DNA of 6,070 nucleotides from Bacteroidales bacterium (GTDB lineage Bacteria > Bacteroidota > Bacteroidia > Bacteroidales > P3), in the NCBI GenBank assembly GCA_900769785.1, contig CAAGHV010000078.1, forward strand, positions 1 through 6,070, written 5' to 3'. Of the stretch, positions 1-6,050 are shown in pieces. Position 1 is the first letter of the stretch, and every line of letters begins with the position of its first letter. The notes beneath the pieces are model-generated. The model did not search any database. It was given only the letters and a program-made list of their open reading frames with translations, and was not told where the DNA came from. A program made the position numbers and the translations under genes.

Positions 1-1
1 C

Positions 2-532
2 ATCGGTTCGGTACATCTGGTAAACAAAACACCGGGTGGCGACCTTTGGTTTATAGACGGTAGTAAGCAACAATCGTACGACGAGGGACTGAACAATGTG
101 TTTGCAAACAATATAAAAGAAGCTGTAAGAGCGTTTTTCAGACAAACCAACGAGATGATAACATCACAACGCCCACCCATAATAGGCCATTTCGACAAGG
201 TGGCCATGCACAACAAGGAACGATACTTTGGCACCGACGAGGATTGGTATCTGAACCTTGTAAGAGAAACTCTAGAGCTGATAAAGCAATACGGCTGTGT
301 ATGCGAAATAAATACCCGCGGACTATACAAGGGGCGCTATAACGACTATTATCCGGCAACAAGAATAATACAGATTATGAACACCATGGGTATTCCTGCC
401 GTAGTATCAACCGATGCTCATCAGCCCGACGATTTAGACAAGTTTGAAGGCATATACACTTTACTTAGAGAGATAAACTACAAGACTTTGGTATACTTCG
501 ATGGCAGGTGGAATGAGATGAGTGTTTTGTAA
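2..532 (+). CDS. Histidinol-phosphatase, PHP family (3' part, cut by left edge)
   Basis: The reading frame is open from nucleotide 2 to the TAA at 530-532, giving 176 visible residues. The family is usually about 260-290 residues, so roughly the first third is missing. The visible part starts inside a PHP metal-binding motif, GSVH (residues 2-5). It then shows IGHFDKV (His63, Asp65), EINTRGL (Glu102) and STDAHQPDDL (Asp138, His140). This series matches the HisJ/HisK type of histidinol-phosphatase, a cytosolic metal-dependent enzyme that removes phosphate from L-histidinol phosphate late in histidine synthesis. The GTG at 98 is an internal codon and not the start, because the conserved GSVH lies upstream of it. 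No other his genes are visible, and no clear terminator follows. A different PHP-family phosphoesterase is possible, but the EIN-T-GL and ST/SDAH motifs favour histidinol phosphate. Function is inferred from motifs. Confidence 0.8.
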   Translation: MGSVHLVNKTPGGDLWFIDGSKQQSYDEGLNNVFANNIKEAVRAFFRQTNEMITSQRPPIIGHFDKVAMHNKERYFGTDEDWYLNLVRETLELIKQYGCVCEINTRGLYKGRYNDYYPATRIIQIMNTMGIPAVVSTDAHQPDDLDKFEGIYTLLREINYKTLVYFDGRWNEMSVL

Positions 533-555
533 TTGAATAATAAAGTGTATCTTTG
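526..555 (+). promoter_or_regulatory. Bacteroidota-type promoter for the SulP transporter gene
   Basis: TTTG at 526-529 (-33 element) is followed after 18 bases by TATCTTTG at 548-555, an exact match to the TAnnTTTG -7 consensus of Bacteroidota. The -33 box lies inside the last sense codons of the upstream phosphatase gene. Transcription should start near 562, giving a leader of about 120 nt before the ATG at 685. The leader holds only a weak 6-bp stem (GTATTA 576-581 with TAATAC 593-598) and a T-rich stretch near 620-645. No known riboswitch was recognised. Confidence 0.6.
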
Positions 556-684
556 CAAAACGTATCAAGAACGGGGTATTAGCATATTCGTATAATACAC
601 AGTAGTATATAGCGACATCAATGCTTTGCTTCTTCTTGTTTTTTAGTTTCAAACATATAAATTTAAATAGTAAAAACATTTGAT

Positions 685-2394
685 ATGAGTTTTATATCTA
701 CAAAAAATTTGAAAGGAGATATCTTTGGTGGTATCACAGCCGGTATAGTGGCATTGCCACTTGCATTGGCATTCGGTATTCAAGCCTTTGGTGGTATCAA
801 CGACCCTTCGGCCAGCTCTATAGGTGCATTGGCAGGTTTGGTTGGTGCTACTATGTTGGGATTCTTTGCGTCGTTGTTTGGTGGCACACACTCGCAAATA
901 AGCGGACCTACTGGCCCTATGACTGTAATTACAGCCACTTTGATATCGGGCGTATGGGCTTCATCGGCCTCTCCCAGCATATCCGAAGTGCTGATATCTA
1001 TGTCGCTGGCAGGTATTTTCTGCGGACTGTTCCAAATAATGTTTGGAGTGATAAAAATAGGAAAATACGTGCGCTATATCCCCTACCCTGTACTTTCGGG
1101 ATTTATGAGCGGTATAGGTATCATTATTATTTTACAACAAATCTACCCTCTGTTCGGACTTAAATCGCCGGTATTGGTGGTAGATATGATCACACAACTA
1201 CCTGCTCGAATTCAAGAAGGTATCAATTTTTCGGCTCTATTATTGGGCTTGGGCACAATAGTTATCATATACCTTTTCCCTCTTATAACCAAGAAGGTAC
1301 CTTCAACATTGGTGGCTCTTATCATCGCCAGCGTAGTATCGTTGTTTATCGACTTTCCTTCGCGCCTTACCATCGGCGATATACCATCAGGTTTCCCTAT
1401 GCCATTTTTCGCCAAAGAGGGTATTGATATGGCTGGTATTGATTGGATGACCGTACTAAAAGCCTCTATAATACCCGGACTTACATTGGCCGGATTAGGA
1501 TCGATAGATACACTGCTTACATCGGTAGTAGCCGACAACATCACCAAAACTAAACACAATAGCAACAAAGAACTTATCGGACAAGGTATTGGCAATGCTG
1601 TAGCCGGACTTTTCTGCGGTTTGAGCGGAGCAGGTGCTACTATGCGTACCGTGGTTAATGTAAAAAGCGGTGGACGTACTCAAATATCGGGTATGGTACA
1701 TTCGTTGTTCCTTTTGGCAATATTGTTAGGTTTAGGTTCGTTGGTGAAATACGTACCACTATCGGTTTTGGCAGGTATTCTTATAACCGTTGGTTGGGGT
1801 ATCATAGACTTCAAAGGCCTTAAGGATCTACTAAAAATACCACGTGCCGATGCTGTTGTTCTTGCCACTGTTCTTATCCTTACAGTATTTGTTGATTTGC
1901 TTGTAGCTGTAGGTATAGGTATGGTTATAGCATGCGTATTGTTTATGAAACGTGCCGGCGACTTGGTTGAAGAAAGCTACCAATCGGGCGAAATATCCAA
2001 TTTCGACAAAGAATCGCCATGGGCTGATGAACATGGTATACCCGAAGATATACGCCATCAGATATACATCCAACGCTTGAATGGTCCTATATTCTTCGGT
2101 TCTATCACACGTTTCCAAGAGGTTATGCACGACGTCCCCGACGATGTAAAGATAGTAATCATACGTATGAGACTAGTATCATTCATGGACCAATCGGGAC
2201 TTTATGCTATGGAAACAGCAGTGAAAGATTTGCAAGCTAAAGGCATAACAGTGCTTATGACTATCATACAGCCACAACCTATGTACATGCTAAAGAATAT
2301 GAACCTTATACCAGATGTAGTTCCCGAAGAAAACACATTCAAAACCTTCGAAGAATGTACCGTTTTCCTAAAGAATTACTTCGACAAAAAATAA
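685..2394 (+). CDS. SulP-family inorganic anion transporter with STAS domain
   Basis: This is a 569-residue inner-membrane transporter of the SulP/SLC26 family, which carries sulfate, bicarbonate or other anions by proton or sodium symport or by exchange. The membrane part spans about residues 12-422. It begins with the typical GDIFGGITAGIVALPLALAFG segment, then GTHSQISGPTGPMT (67-80), the family signature around TM3, and ADNITKTKHNSNKELIGQG (283-301) with the conserved Glu296 and GxGN. The cytoplasmic STAS domain covers about 458-565, with the nucleotide-binding-like loop FMDQSG at 500-505. Length and domain order are normal for the family, so the gene looks intact. The ATG at 685 is chosen because the conserved N-terminal amphipathic region starts right after it; no Shine-Dalgarno is visible, which is usual in this phylum. 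Substrate cannot be read from sequence: no carbonic anhydrase, sulfate assimilation or other pathway gene adjoins it. It appears to be transcribed alone. Confidence 0.92.
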   Translation: MSFISTKNLKGDIFGGITAGIVALPLALAFGIQAFGGINDPSASSIGALAGLVGATMLGFFASLFGGTHSQISGPTGPMTVITATLISGVWASSASPSISEVLISMSLAGIFCGLFQIMFGVIKIGKYVRYIPYPVLSGFMSGIGIIIILQQIYPLFGLKSPVLVVDMITQLPARIQEGINFSALLLGLGTIVIIYLFPLITKKVPSTLVALIIASVVSLFIDFPSRLTIGDIPSGFPMPFFAKEGIDMAGIDWMTVLKASIIPGLTLAGLGSIDTLLTSVVADNITKTKHNSNKELIGQGIGNAVAGLFCGLSGAGATMRTVVNVKSGGRTQISGMVHSLFLLAILLGLGSLVKYVPLSVLAGILITVGWGIIDFKGLKDLLKIPRADAVVLATVLILTVFVDLLVAVGIGMVIACVLFMKRAGDLVEESYQSGEISNFDKESPWADEHGIPEDIRHQIYIQRLNGPIFFGSITRFQEVMHDVPDDVKIVIIRMRLVSFMDQSGLYAMETAVKDLQAKGITVLMTIIQPQPMYMLKNMNLIPDVVPEENTFKTFEECTVFLKNYFDKK

Positions 2395-2454
2395 CAACAA
2401 TAAAGATTTGATAAATAATAGATTATAAACAATCGTACAATTAAGTTGCATTAT

Positions 2455-2488
2455 TTTGTCGGTAATCGGAAAAAAAAGTGTAACTTCG
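2455..2488 (+). promoter_or_regulatory. Probable promoter for ilvE
   Basis: TTTG at 2455-2458 is followed after 22 bases by TAACTTCG at 2481-2488, one mismatch from the TAnnTTTG -7 element. Position about 42 bases upstream of the ATG fits. The 135-bp gap between the two genes holds no strong terminator for the upstream transporter and no recognisable leader peptide or T-box-like structure, so amino acid control is not evident from sequence. Confidence 0.45.
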
Positions 2489-2529
2489 TAGTTCGAAAGA
2501 AAATAAAACAATAATATAAAACACGTATT

Positions 2530-3546
2530 ATGAATAATATAGATTGGAAAAACCTTCCATTTGGTTACATGAAAACGGATTACAACGTTCGTTGTTATTA
2601 CCGTGATGGAAAATGGGGACAAGTAGAAACTTCTTCTTCTGAAGAAATATCTATTCACATGGCAGCAACTTGCTTGCACTATGGTCAAGAAGCATTCGAA
2701 GGCTTGAAAGCTTTCCGTTGCAAAGATGGTAAAATACGTATCTTCCGTTTGGAAGAAAACGCTGCACGTTTGCAAAGCACTTGCCGTGGTATAATGATGC
2801 CAGAGTTGCCTACTGAATTGTTCCGCGAAATGTGTATCAAAGTTATCAAAATGAACGAACGCTTCCTTCCTCCTTACGGCGAAGGTGCTTCTTTGTATTT
2901 ACGTCCATTGTTGATTGGTACAGGTGCTCAAGTTGGTGTTAAACCTGCTACAGAATATTTGTTTATGATATTCGTAACTCCTGTAGGACCATACTTCAAA
3001 GGTGGATTTATGGCCAACCCATACGTTGTAACTCGTAAATACGACCGTTCGGCTCCTCTTGGAACTGGTGTTTACAAAGTAGGTGGTAACTACGCCGCCA
3101 GCTTGCGCGCTCATACCGAAGCTTGTGCAGGTGGCCAATACGCTTGCGAATTTTACTTAGACGCTAAAGAAAAGAAATACATAGACGAAGCCGGTGCTGC
3201 TAACTTCTTTGGTATAAAGAATGATACTTACATCACTCCGGAATCTACTTCTATTCTTCCTTCGATCACAAACAAGAGTTTGATGCAATTGGCTCAAGAT
3301 ATGGGTATGAAAGTAGAACGTCGTCCTATAGCTATCGAAGAACTTGCTACTTTCGAAGAAGCAGGTGCTTGCGGTACTGCAGCTGTTATCAGCCCTATCG
3401 AACGCGTTGATGATCCTGAAATGGGAAAATCTTACAACTTCGGTAAAGAACCGGGTCCTTGGTCTAAGAAACTTTACGAACGCCTACGTGGTATCCAACT
3501 TGGCGAATGTGAAGATACTCACAACTGGAATACAGTTATCGACTAA
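2530..3546 (+). CDS. ilvE: Branched-chain amino acid aminotransferase
   Basis: This 338-residue class IV PLP-dependent aminotransferase (EC 2.6.1.42) exchanges the amino group between glutamate and the 2-oxo acids of leucine, isoleucine and valine in the cytosol. Motifs in order are HYGQEAFEGLKAFR (50-63), EGASLYLRPLLIG (118-130), GTGVYKVGGNYAASL (178-192) with Lys183 as the expected PLP Schiff-base lysine, YIDEAGAANFFGI (217-229) with Glu220, and the phosphate-binding GTAAVISPI (282-290). Length and motif layout are normal for the eukaryote-like, roughly 340-residue BCAT subgroup common in Bacteroidota. The ATG at 2530 follows an A/T-rich stretch (ATAATATAAAACACG) typical of translation starts in this phylum. 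Codon use is rich in GGT, CGT and GCT, consistent with good expression. It stands alone: there are no other ilv or leu genes nearby, and a terminator follows within 25 bp. Confidence 0.95.
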   Translation: MNNIDWKNLPFGYMKTDYNVRCYYRDGKWGQVETSSSEEISIHMAATCLHYGQEAFEGLKAFRCKDGKIRIFRLEENAARLQSTCRGIMMPELPTELFREMCIKVIKMNERFLPPYGEGASLYLRPLLIGTGAQVGVKPATEYLFMIFVTPVGPYFKGGFMANPYVVTRKYDRSAPLGTGVYKVGGNYAASLRAHTEACAGGQYACEFYLDAKEKKYIDEAGAANFFGIKNDTYITPESTSILPSITNKSLMQLAQDMGMKVERRPIAIEELATFEEAGACGTAAVISPIERVDDPEMGKSYNFGKEPGPWSKKLYERLRGIQLGECEDTHNWNTVID

Positions 3547-3568
3547 GTATATTTACATTAAATACAAT

Positions 3569-3602
3569 AAAAGGGAATATCTTTTCGGGTATTCCCTTTT
3601 TT
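3569..3602 (+). terminator. Rho-independent terminator of ilvE
   Basis: A perfect 11-bp stem, AAAAGGGAATA (3569-3579) with TATTCCCTTTT (3590-3600), encloses a 10-nt loop and runs into a six-T tract (3597-3602). It starts 22 bases after the ilvE stop. It separates the housekeeping genes from the restriction-modification module to the right. Confidence 0.85.
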
Positions 3603-3607
3603 AGTAT

Positions 3608-3640
3608 ATTGCAATACCATTGCAACACCATTGCAACTAT
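3608..3640. repeat. Three tandem 11-bp repeats
   Basis: Units are ATTGCAATACC (3608-3618), ATTGCAACACC (3619-3629) and ATTGCAACTAT (3630-3640). The first two differ at one position; the third diverges in its last three bases. The period is about one helical turn, so a protein could bind the same face of each unit. The block begins six bases past the ilvE terminator. Binding of a regulator or recombinase is possible but not shown. Confidence 0.6.
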
Positions 3641-3725
3641 CCGTACAGGCGAATACAAGACACCTATACACTGAGGTATAATCGTGAGTTATTGTACCCT
3701 TTCCACTTATAACTATTTGTTTTGT

Positions 3726-3904
3726 GCAACTTCCAAAAATTAATTTGTCAGTAATTTTGGAATACTCGCTTCATCAACGTTACTATCGCTCTAAATAACT
3801 AATGTAAGCATTTCTCTTTACAATCCAAAAGATTTCTAGTTTACTTTTCAAGAAAAATATAAAAACAGCCAAAAGTTTACCTAAGTATTTTCTTTGGAAG
3901 TTGC
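3726..3904. repeat. 12-bp inverted repeat bracketing about 155 bp
   Basis: GCAACTTCCAAA at 3726-3737 is the exact reverse complement of TTTGGAAGTTGC at 3893-3904. The 155 bp between them is the AT-rich region just upstream of hsdS. The right arm overlaps a possible TTG start at 3894. Size and spacing resemble invertible promoter segments of Bacteroidales, and an invertase gene lies within 2.2 kb. No strong promoter was found inside in either orientation, so function is uncertain. Confidence 0.4.
3731..3762. repeat. Imperfect hairpin overlapping the left arm of the inverted repeat
   Basis: TTCCAAAAATTA (3731-3742) pairs with TAATTTTGGAA (3752-3762), with one bulged A and a 9-nt loop. No T-run follows, so a terminator is unlikely. 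With the arm at 3893 this gives three TTTGGAA-type motifs in 180 bp, which suggests a shared protein-binding core. Confidence 0.4.
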
Positions 3905-3920
3905 CCACTATAAACTAATA

Positions 3921-5216
3921 ATGACATGTAAACACAATTTACATATGCCCCATTATGAGCAGATGCCGTTTGAAGTGCCGAGTTCGTGGGAGTGGACGAC
4001 GTTAGGGGCTATAAGTAATTATGGTGAGAACAAAAATGTACAGATTGAAAATATTGAAGCAGAAGAATGGATTTTAGAACTAGAAGATATTGAAAAGGAT
4101 TCTGCTAAAATTATTCAGTATTTATCCAAGAATGAACGTAAAATAAACGGTACACGTCATAAATTTTACAAGGGAGAAATTTTGTATTCAAAACTTCGCA
4201 CATACCTTAATAAGGTCTTAATTGCCCCTAACAATGGCTATTGTACTACCGAAATAATGCCGTTTGTAACTTTTGGTCTATCGAATGAATATGTCTGTCA
4301 TGTTTTACGTTCTCCATATTTCCTTGATTATACTCAGCAATGTGGGTATGGGGTTAAAATGCCAAGATTGAGTACAACTGATGCATGTAATGGTATGATT
4401 CCTCTTCCTCCACTGGCAGAACAATATCGTATCATATCCGAAATAGAAAAATGGTTTGCTTTTATTGACATTATTGAAAGTGGTAAAACAGACTTACAAA
4501 CCATTATTAAGCAAACCAAAAGCAAAATCCTCGACTTGGCCATCCACGGCAAACTCGTACCACAAGACCCCAGCGATGAGCCTGCATTGGAATTGCTAAA
4601 ACGAATCAACCCCAAGGCAGAAATCACTTGTGATAACGAACAGTATGGGAAGTTGCCTAAAAATTGGTGTGCTTGTAAATTGGTTGATATTTGTTCTTTC
4701 TTGTCAAGAGGAAAATCACCAAAATACTCGGAAGACGATAAAACATATCCCGTATTTGCTCAAAAGTGTAATTTGAAAGATGGGGGCATATCATTAGAGC
4801 AAGCAAGATTTTTAGACCCTTCTACAATTAACAAGTGGAATGATGTTTACAAATTACAAACTGGTGATGTCCTTGTGAATTCAACAGGAACAGGCACTGT
4901 TGGAAGAACGAGATTATTCAACACAAATTGCTTGGGTAGTTATCCTTTTGTCGTTCCAGATTCGCATGTATCTGTCATAAGAGTGTTGAAAAGCATTTGT
5001 CCTCAGTTCATTTATGCTTTTATATCTTCTAACTCCATACAACAGTATATGGAAGAGAATCTTGCAGGAAGTACAAACCAGAAGGAATTGTATATTGGGG
5101 TTTTAGAGAATATGCAGATATTCTTACCTCCTCTTGCTGAACAACACCGCATAGTCGCAAAGATTGAAGAACTATTTTCTTCACTCGATAATGTCCAAAA
5201 AGCCTTAGAAGTGTAA
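3921..5216 (+). CDS. hsdS: Type I restriction-modification specificity subunit, probably a silent or N-truncated cassette
   Basis: HsdS gives a type I restriction-modification complex its DNA target through two target-recognition domains (TRDs). Numbered from a TTG at 3894, the 440 codons show a pre-TRD anchor HYEQMPFEVPSSWEW (20-34), TRD1 (about 35-170; GEILYSKLRTYLNK at 94-107), central conserved region (about 171-257; LPPLAEQYRI, then KILDLAIHGKLVPQDPSDEP), TRD2 (about 258-410; TGDVLVNSTGTGTVGRTR at 323-340) and a final LPPLAEQHRI...KALEV (411-440). The C-terminus looks complete. The N-terminus lacks the ILDLAI-type segment that usually precedes TRD1 in Bacteroidales proteins of this kind. 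Possible starts are TTG 3894, ATG 3921, ATG 3945 and ATG 3963; 3921 is chosen as the first ATG, preceded by an A/T-rich stretch, but this is not secure. No hsdM or hsdR precedes it, no promoter is evident, and it converges on an invertase gene. This suggests a donor cassette rather than the expressed gene. The conserved parts are GC-richer than the TRDs. Confidence 0.88.
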   Translation: MTCKHNLHMPHYEQMPFEVPSSWEWTTLGAISNYGENKNVQIENIEAEEWILELEDIEKDSAKIIQYLSKNERKINGTRHKFYKGEILYSKLRTYLNKVLIAPNNGYCTTEIMPFVTFGLSNEYVCHVLRSPYFLDYTQQCGYGVKMPRLSTTDACNGMIPLPPLAEQYRIISEIEKWFAFIDIIESGKTDLQTIIKQTKSKILDLAIHGKLVPQDPSDEPALELLKRINPKAEITCDNEQYGKLPKNWCACKLVDICSFLSRGKSPKYSEDDKTYPVFAQKCNLKDGGISLEQARFLDPSTINKWNDVYKLQTGDVLVNSTGTGTVGRTRLFNTNCLGSYPFVVPDSHVSVIRVLKSICPQFIYAFISSNSIQQYMEENLAGSTNQKELYIGVLENMQIFLPPLAEQHRIVAKIEELFSSLDNVQKALEV

Positions 5217-5234
5217 AAGAAAGCACTTCTAAGG
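5203..5234 (-). terminator. Hairpin between convergent hsdS and invertase genes
   Basis: A perfect 11-bp inverted repeat, CCTTAGAAGTG (5203-5213) and CACTTCTAAGG (5224-5234), has a 10-nt loop and includes the hsdS stop codon. On the minus strand the stem is followed by CTTTTTGG, so it best fits a terminator for the invertase gene, whose stop lies 11 bases before the stem. On the plus strand no T-run follows, so it would end hsdS transcripts less efficiently. Confidence 0.65.
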
Positions 5235-5245
5235 TCTAATCAATA

Positions 5246-6049
5246 TTACCAATTTACCACCTTATCTACAATCTTTTGCTGTTCGCTGGCAGTTCTACGA
5301 AGATAGATGCGAGTAGTTTCAATGCTCTCGTGCCCCATAAGGTCGGCAAGCAGGGCAAGATCGTTGAATCGATCAAGAAAGTTCTTTGCAAAACGATGAC
5401 GGAATGAATGAGGATAAACGACTTCTCTGTTCATTCCGTATTTGTCGGCAAAATACTTTAGTTGTTGGGCTATACCACGTGTGGTAATGCGTTCGCCAAA
5501 TCGGTTAAGGAATATGTAACCGGAAGACAGACCTTTTTCTTTCAGCCATTTTGTGGCTTCTGTCCGTAAGTTCTTTGGGATATACAAACGACGTATTTTC
5601 CCACCCTTGCTATAAAGGTCAAGATGTCCAATCTGCACATGCTCCGCTTTTATATGCAGCAATTCGCTTACGCGTGCTCCCGTAGCTGCCATAAACCATA
5701 CAACGAAGTACCACTCATCATAGCCATCCGCTTTCAGCCGTGCTTTGAGAAACTTGTAATCAGCATCACTAATAACATTCTCCAAGAAATTCTTCTGCTG
5801 AACTTTTACAAACTTTACTTTGAGCTTTTCCTGCCTGATGAACTCCAAATACTTGTTGATACCCTGCAAACGTAGGTTTACCGTCTGAGGCTTAAAGTTT
5901 TCTACTAAATACCCTTTATAGGCTAAAAGGTTCTTTTTGTTTACCTCCCCATAATGAGAGTTAAAATACTGCACTGTCCACACATACGATGTGATAGTGT
6001 TCTTTGCCAAGTTAGTCTTGGCCAGATAATTTTTGAATTTTGTTACCAT
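5246..6049 (-). CDS. Tyrosine recombinase, probable DNA invertase of the hsdS locus
   Basis: This 267-residue tyrosine recombinase cuts and rejoins DNA through a covalent 3'-phosphotyrosine. The SAM-like core-binding domain is about residues 1-75 (MVTKFKNYLA..., KPQTVNLRLQGINKYLEF). The catalytic domain shows Arg126 (AATGARVSELL), Lys148 in the beta-hairpin (YSKGGKIRR), His214 and Arg217 (PHSFRHRFA), His240 (LMGHESIETT) and nucleophile Tyr249 (RIYLRR). All catalytic residues are present. It is shorter than phage or conjugative-element integrases and has no arm-binding domain, as expected for invertases. It converges on hsdS with 29 bp between them, the typical setting of enzymes that shuffle type I specificity genes. 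The start is the ATG at 6047-6049; six apparent extra upstream codons read through sequencing adapter and are not real. The true start could lie further upstream in DNA lost at the contig end, but the ATG fits the family N-terminus. Its promoter is outside the contig. A role in another inversion or integration event is possible. Confidence 0.9.
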   Translation of the reverse strand: MVTKFKNYLAKTNLAKNTITSYVWTVQYFNSHYGEVNKKNLLAYKGYLVENFKPQTVNLRLQGINKYLEFIRQEKLKVKFVKVQQKNFLENVISDADYKFLKARLKADGYDEWYFVVWFMAATGARVSELLHIKAEHVQIGHLDLYSKGGKIRRLYIPKNLRTEATKWLKEKGLSSGYIFLNRFGERITTRGIAQQLKYFADKYGMNREVVYPHSFRHRFAKNFLDRFNDLALLADLMGHESIETTRIYLRRTASEQQKIVDKVVNW

Positions 6050-6050
6050 A

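Larger units (their letters stand above)
3604..3893. other. Gene-free region upstream of hsdS
   Basis: This stretch of about 290 bp has no plausible gene on either strand and no recognised tRNA or small RNA. It contains, in order, three 11-bp tandem repeats, a weak 5-bp stem (TATAC/GTATA near 3666-3680), a hairpin at 3731-3762 and the arms of a 12-bp inverted repeat. A TAATTTTG at 3752-3759 matches the -7 consensus, but the nearest upstream TTTG boxes (3716-3719, 3721-3724) are 27 or more bases away and the site is about 160 bp from the hsdS start. No convincing hsdS promoter is therefore seen. No hsdM or hsdR remnant was found. Confidence 0.7.

Noticed and set aside
98..532. Complete 144-residue protein starting at GTG 98
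   Set aside because: The same frame is open to the window edge, and the conserved GSVH metal-binding motif lies upstream, so this is the tail of a longer gene.
1212..1595. 127-codon open frame on the minus strand inside the SulP gene
   Set aside because: It lies fully inside a well-conserved transporter gene on the other strand, and its sequence shows no family motif; it is a shadow of the transporter coding sequence.
2368..2775. 135-codon minus-strand frame over the transporter end, the gap and the ilvE start
   Set aside because: It would cover two conserved coding ends and the ilvE promoter, and the translation has no recognisable domain.
3344..3604. 86-codon plus-strand frame overlapping the end of ilvE
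   Set aside because: Most of it is out of frame within conserved ilvE and it then runs through the terminator stem; no motif or start context supports it.
3608..3640. Possible CRISPR array
   Set aside because: The units are 11 bp with no spacers between them, and no cas gene is present.
3640..3730. Possible tRNA or attachment site at the module border
   Set aside because: No cloverleaf, TTC/GGTTC-like T-arm or CCA-adjacent acceptor stem could be made out; only a 5-bp stem near 3666-3680 is present.
5624..5875. 83-codon plus-strand frame inside the recombinase gene
   Set aside because: It is antisense to the conserved catalytic domain with no independent support.
3894..6049. A wholly new defence or mobile system
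   Set aside because: The two proteins belong to well-known families with clear motifs, and their pairing matches known specificity-shuffling type I loci. The locus is interesting for its state and sites, not as a new system type.
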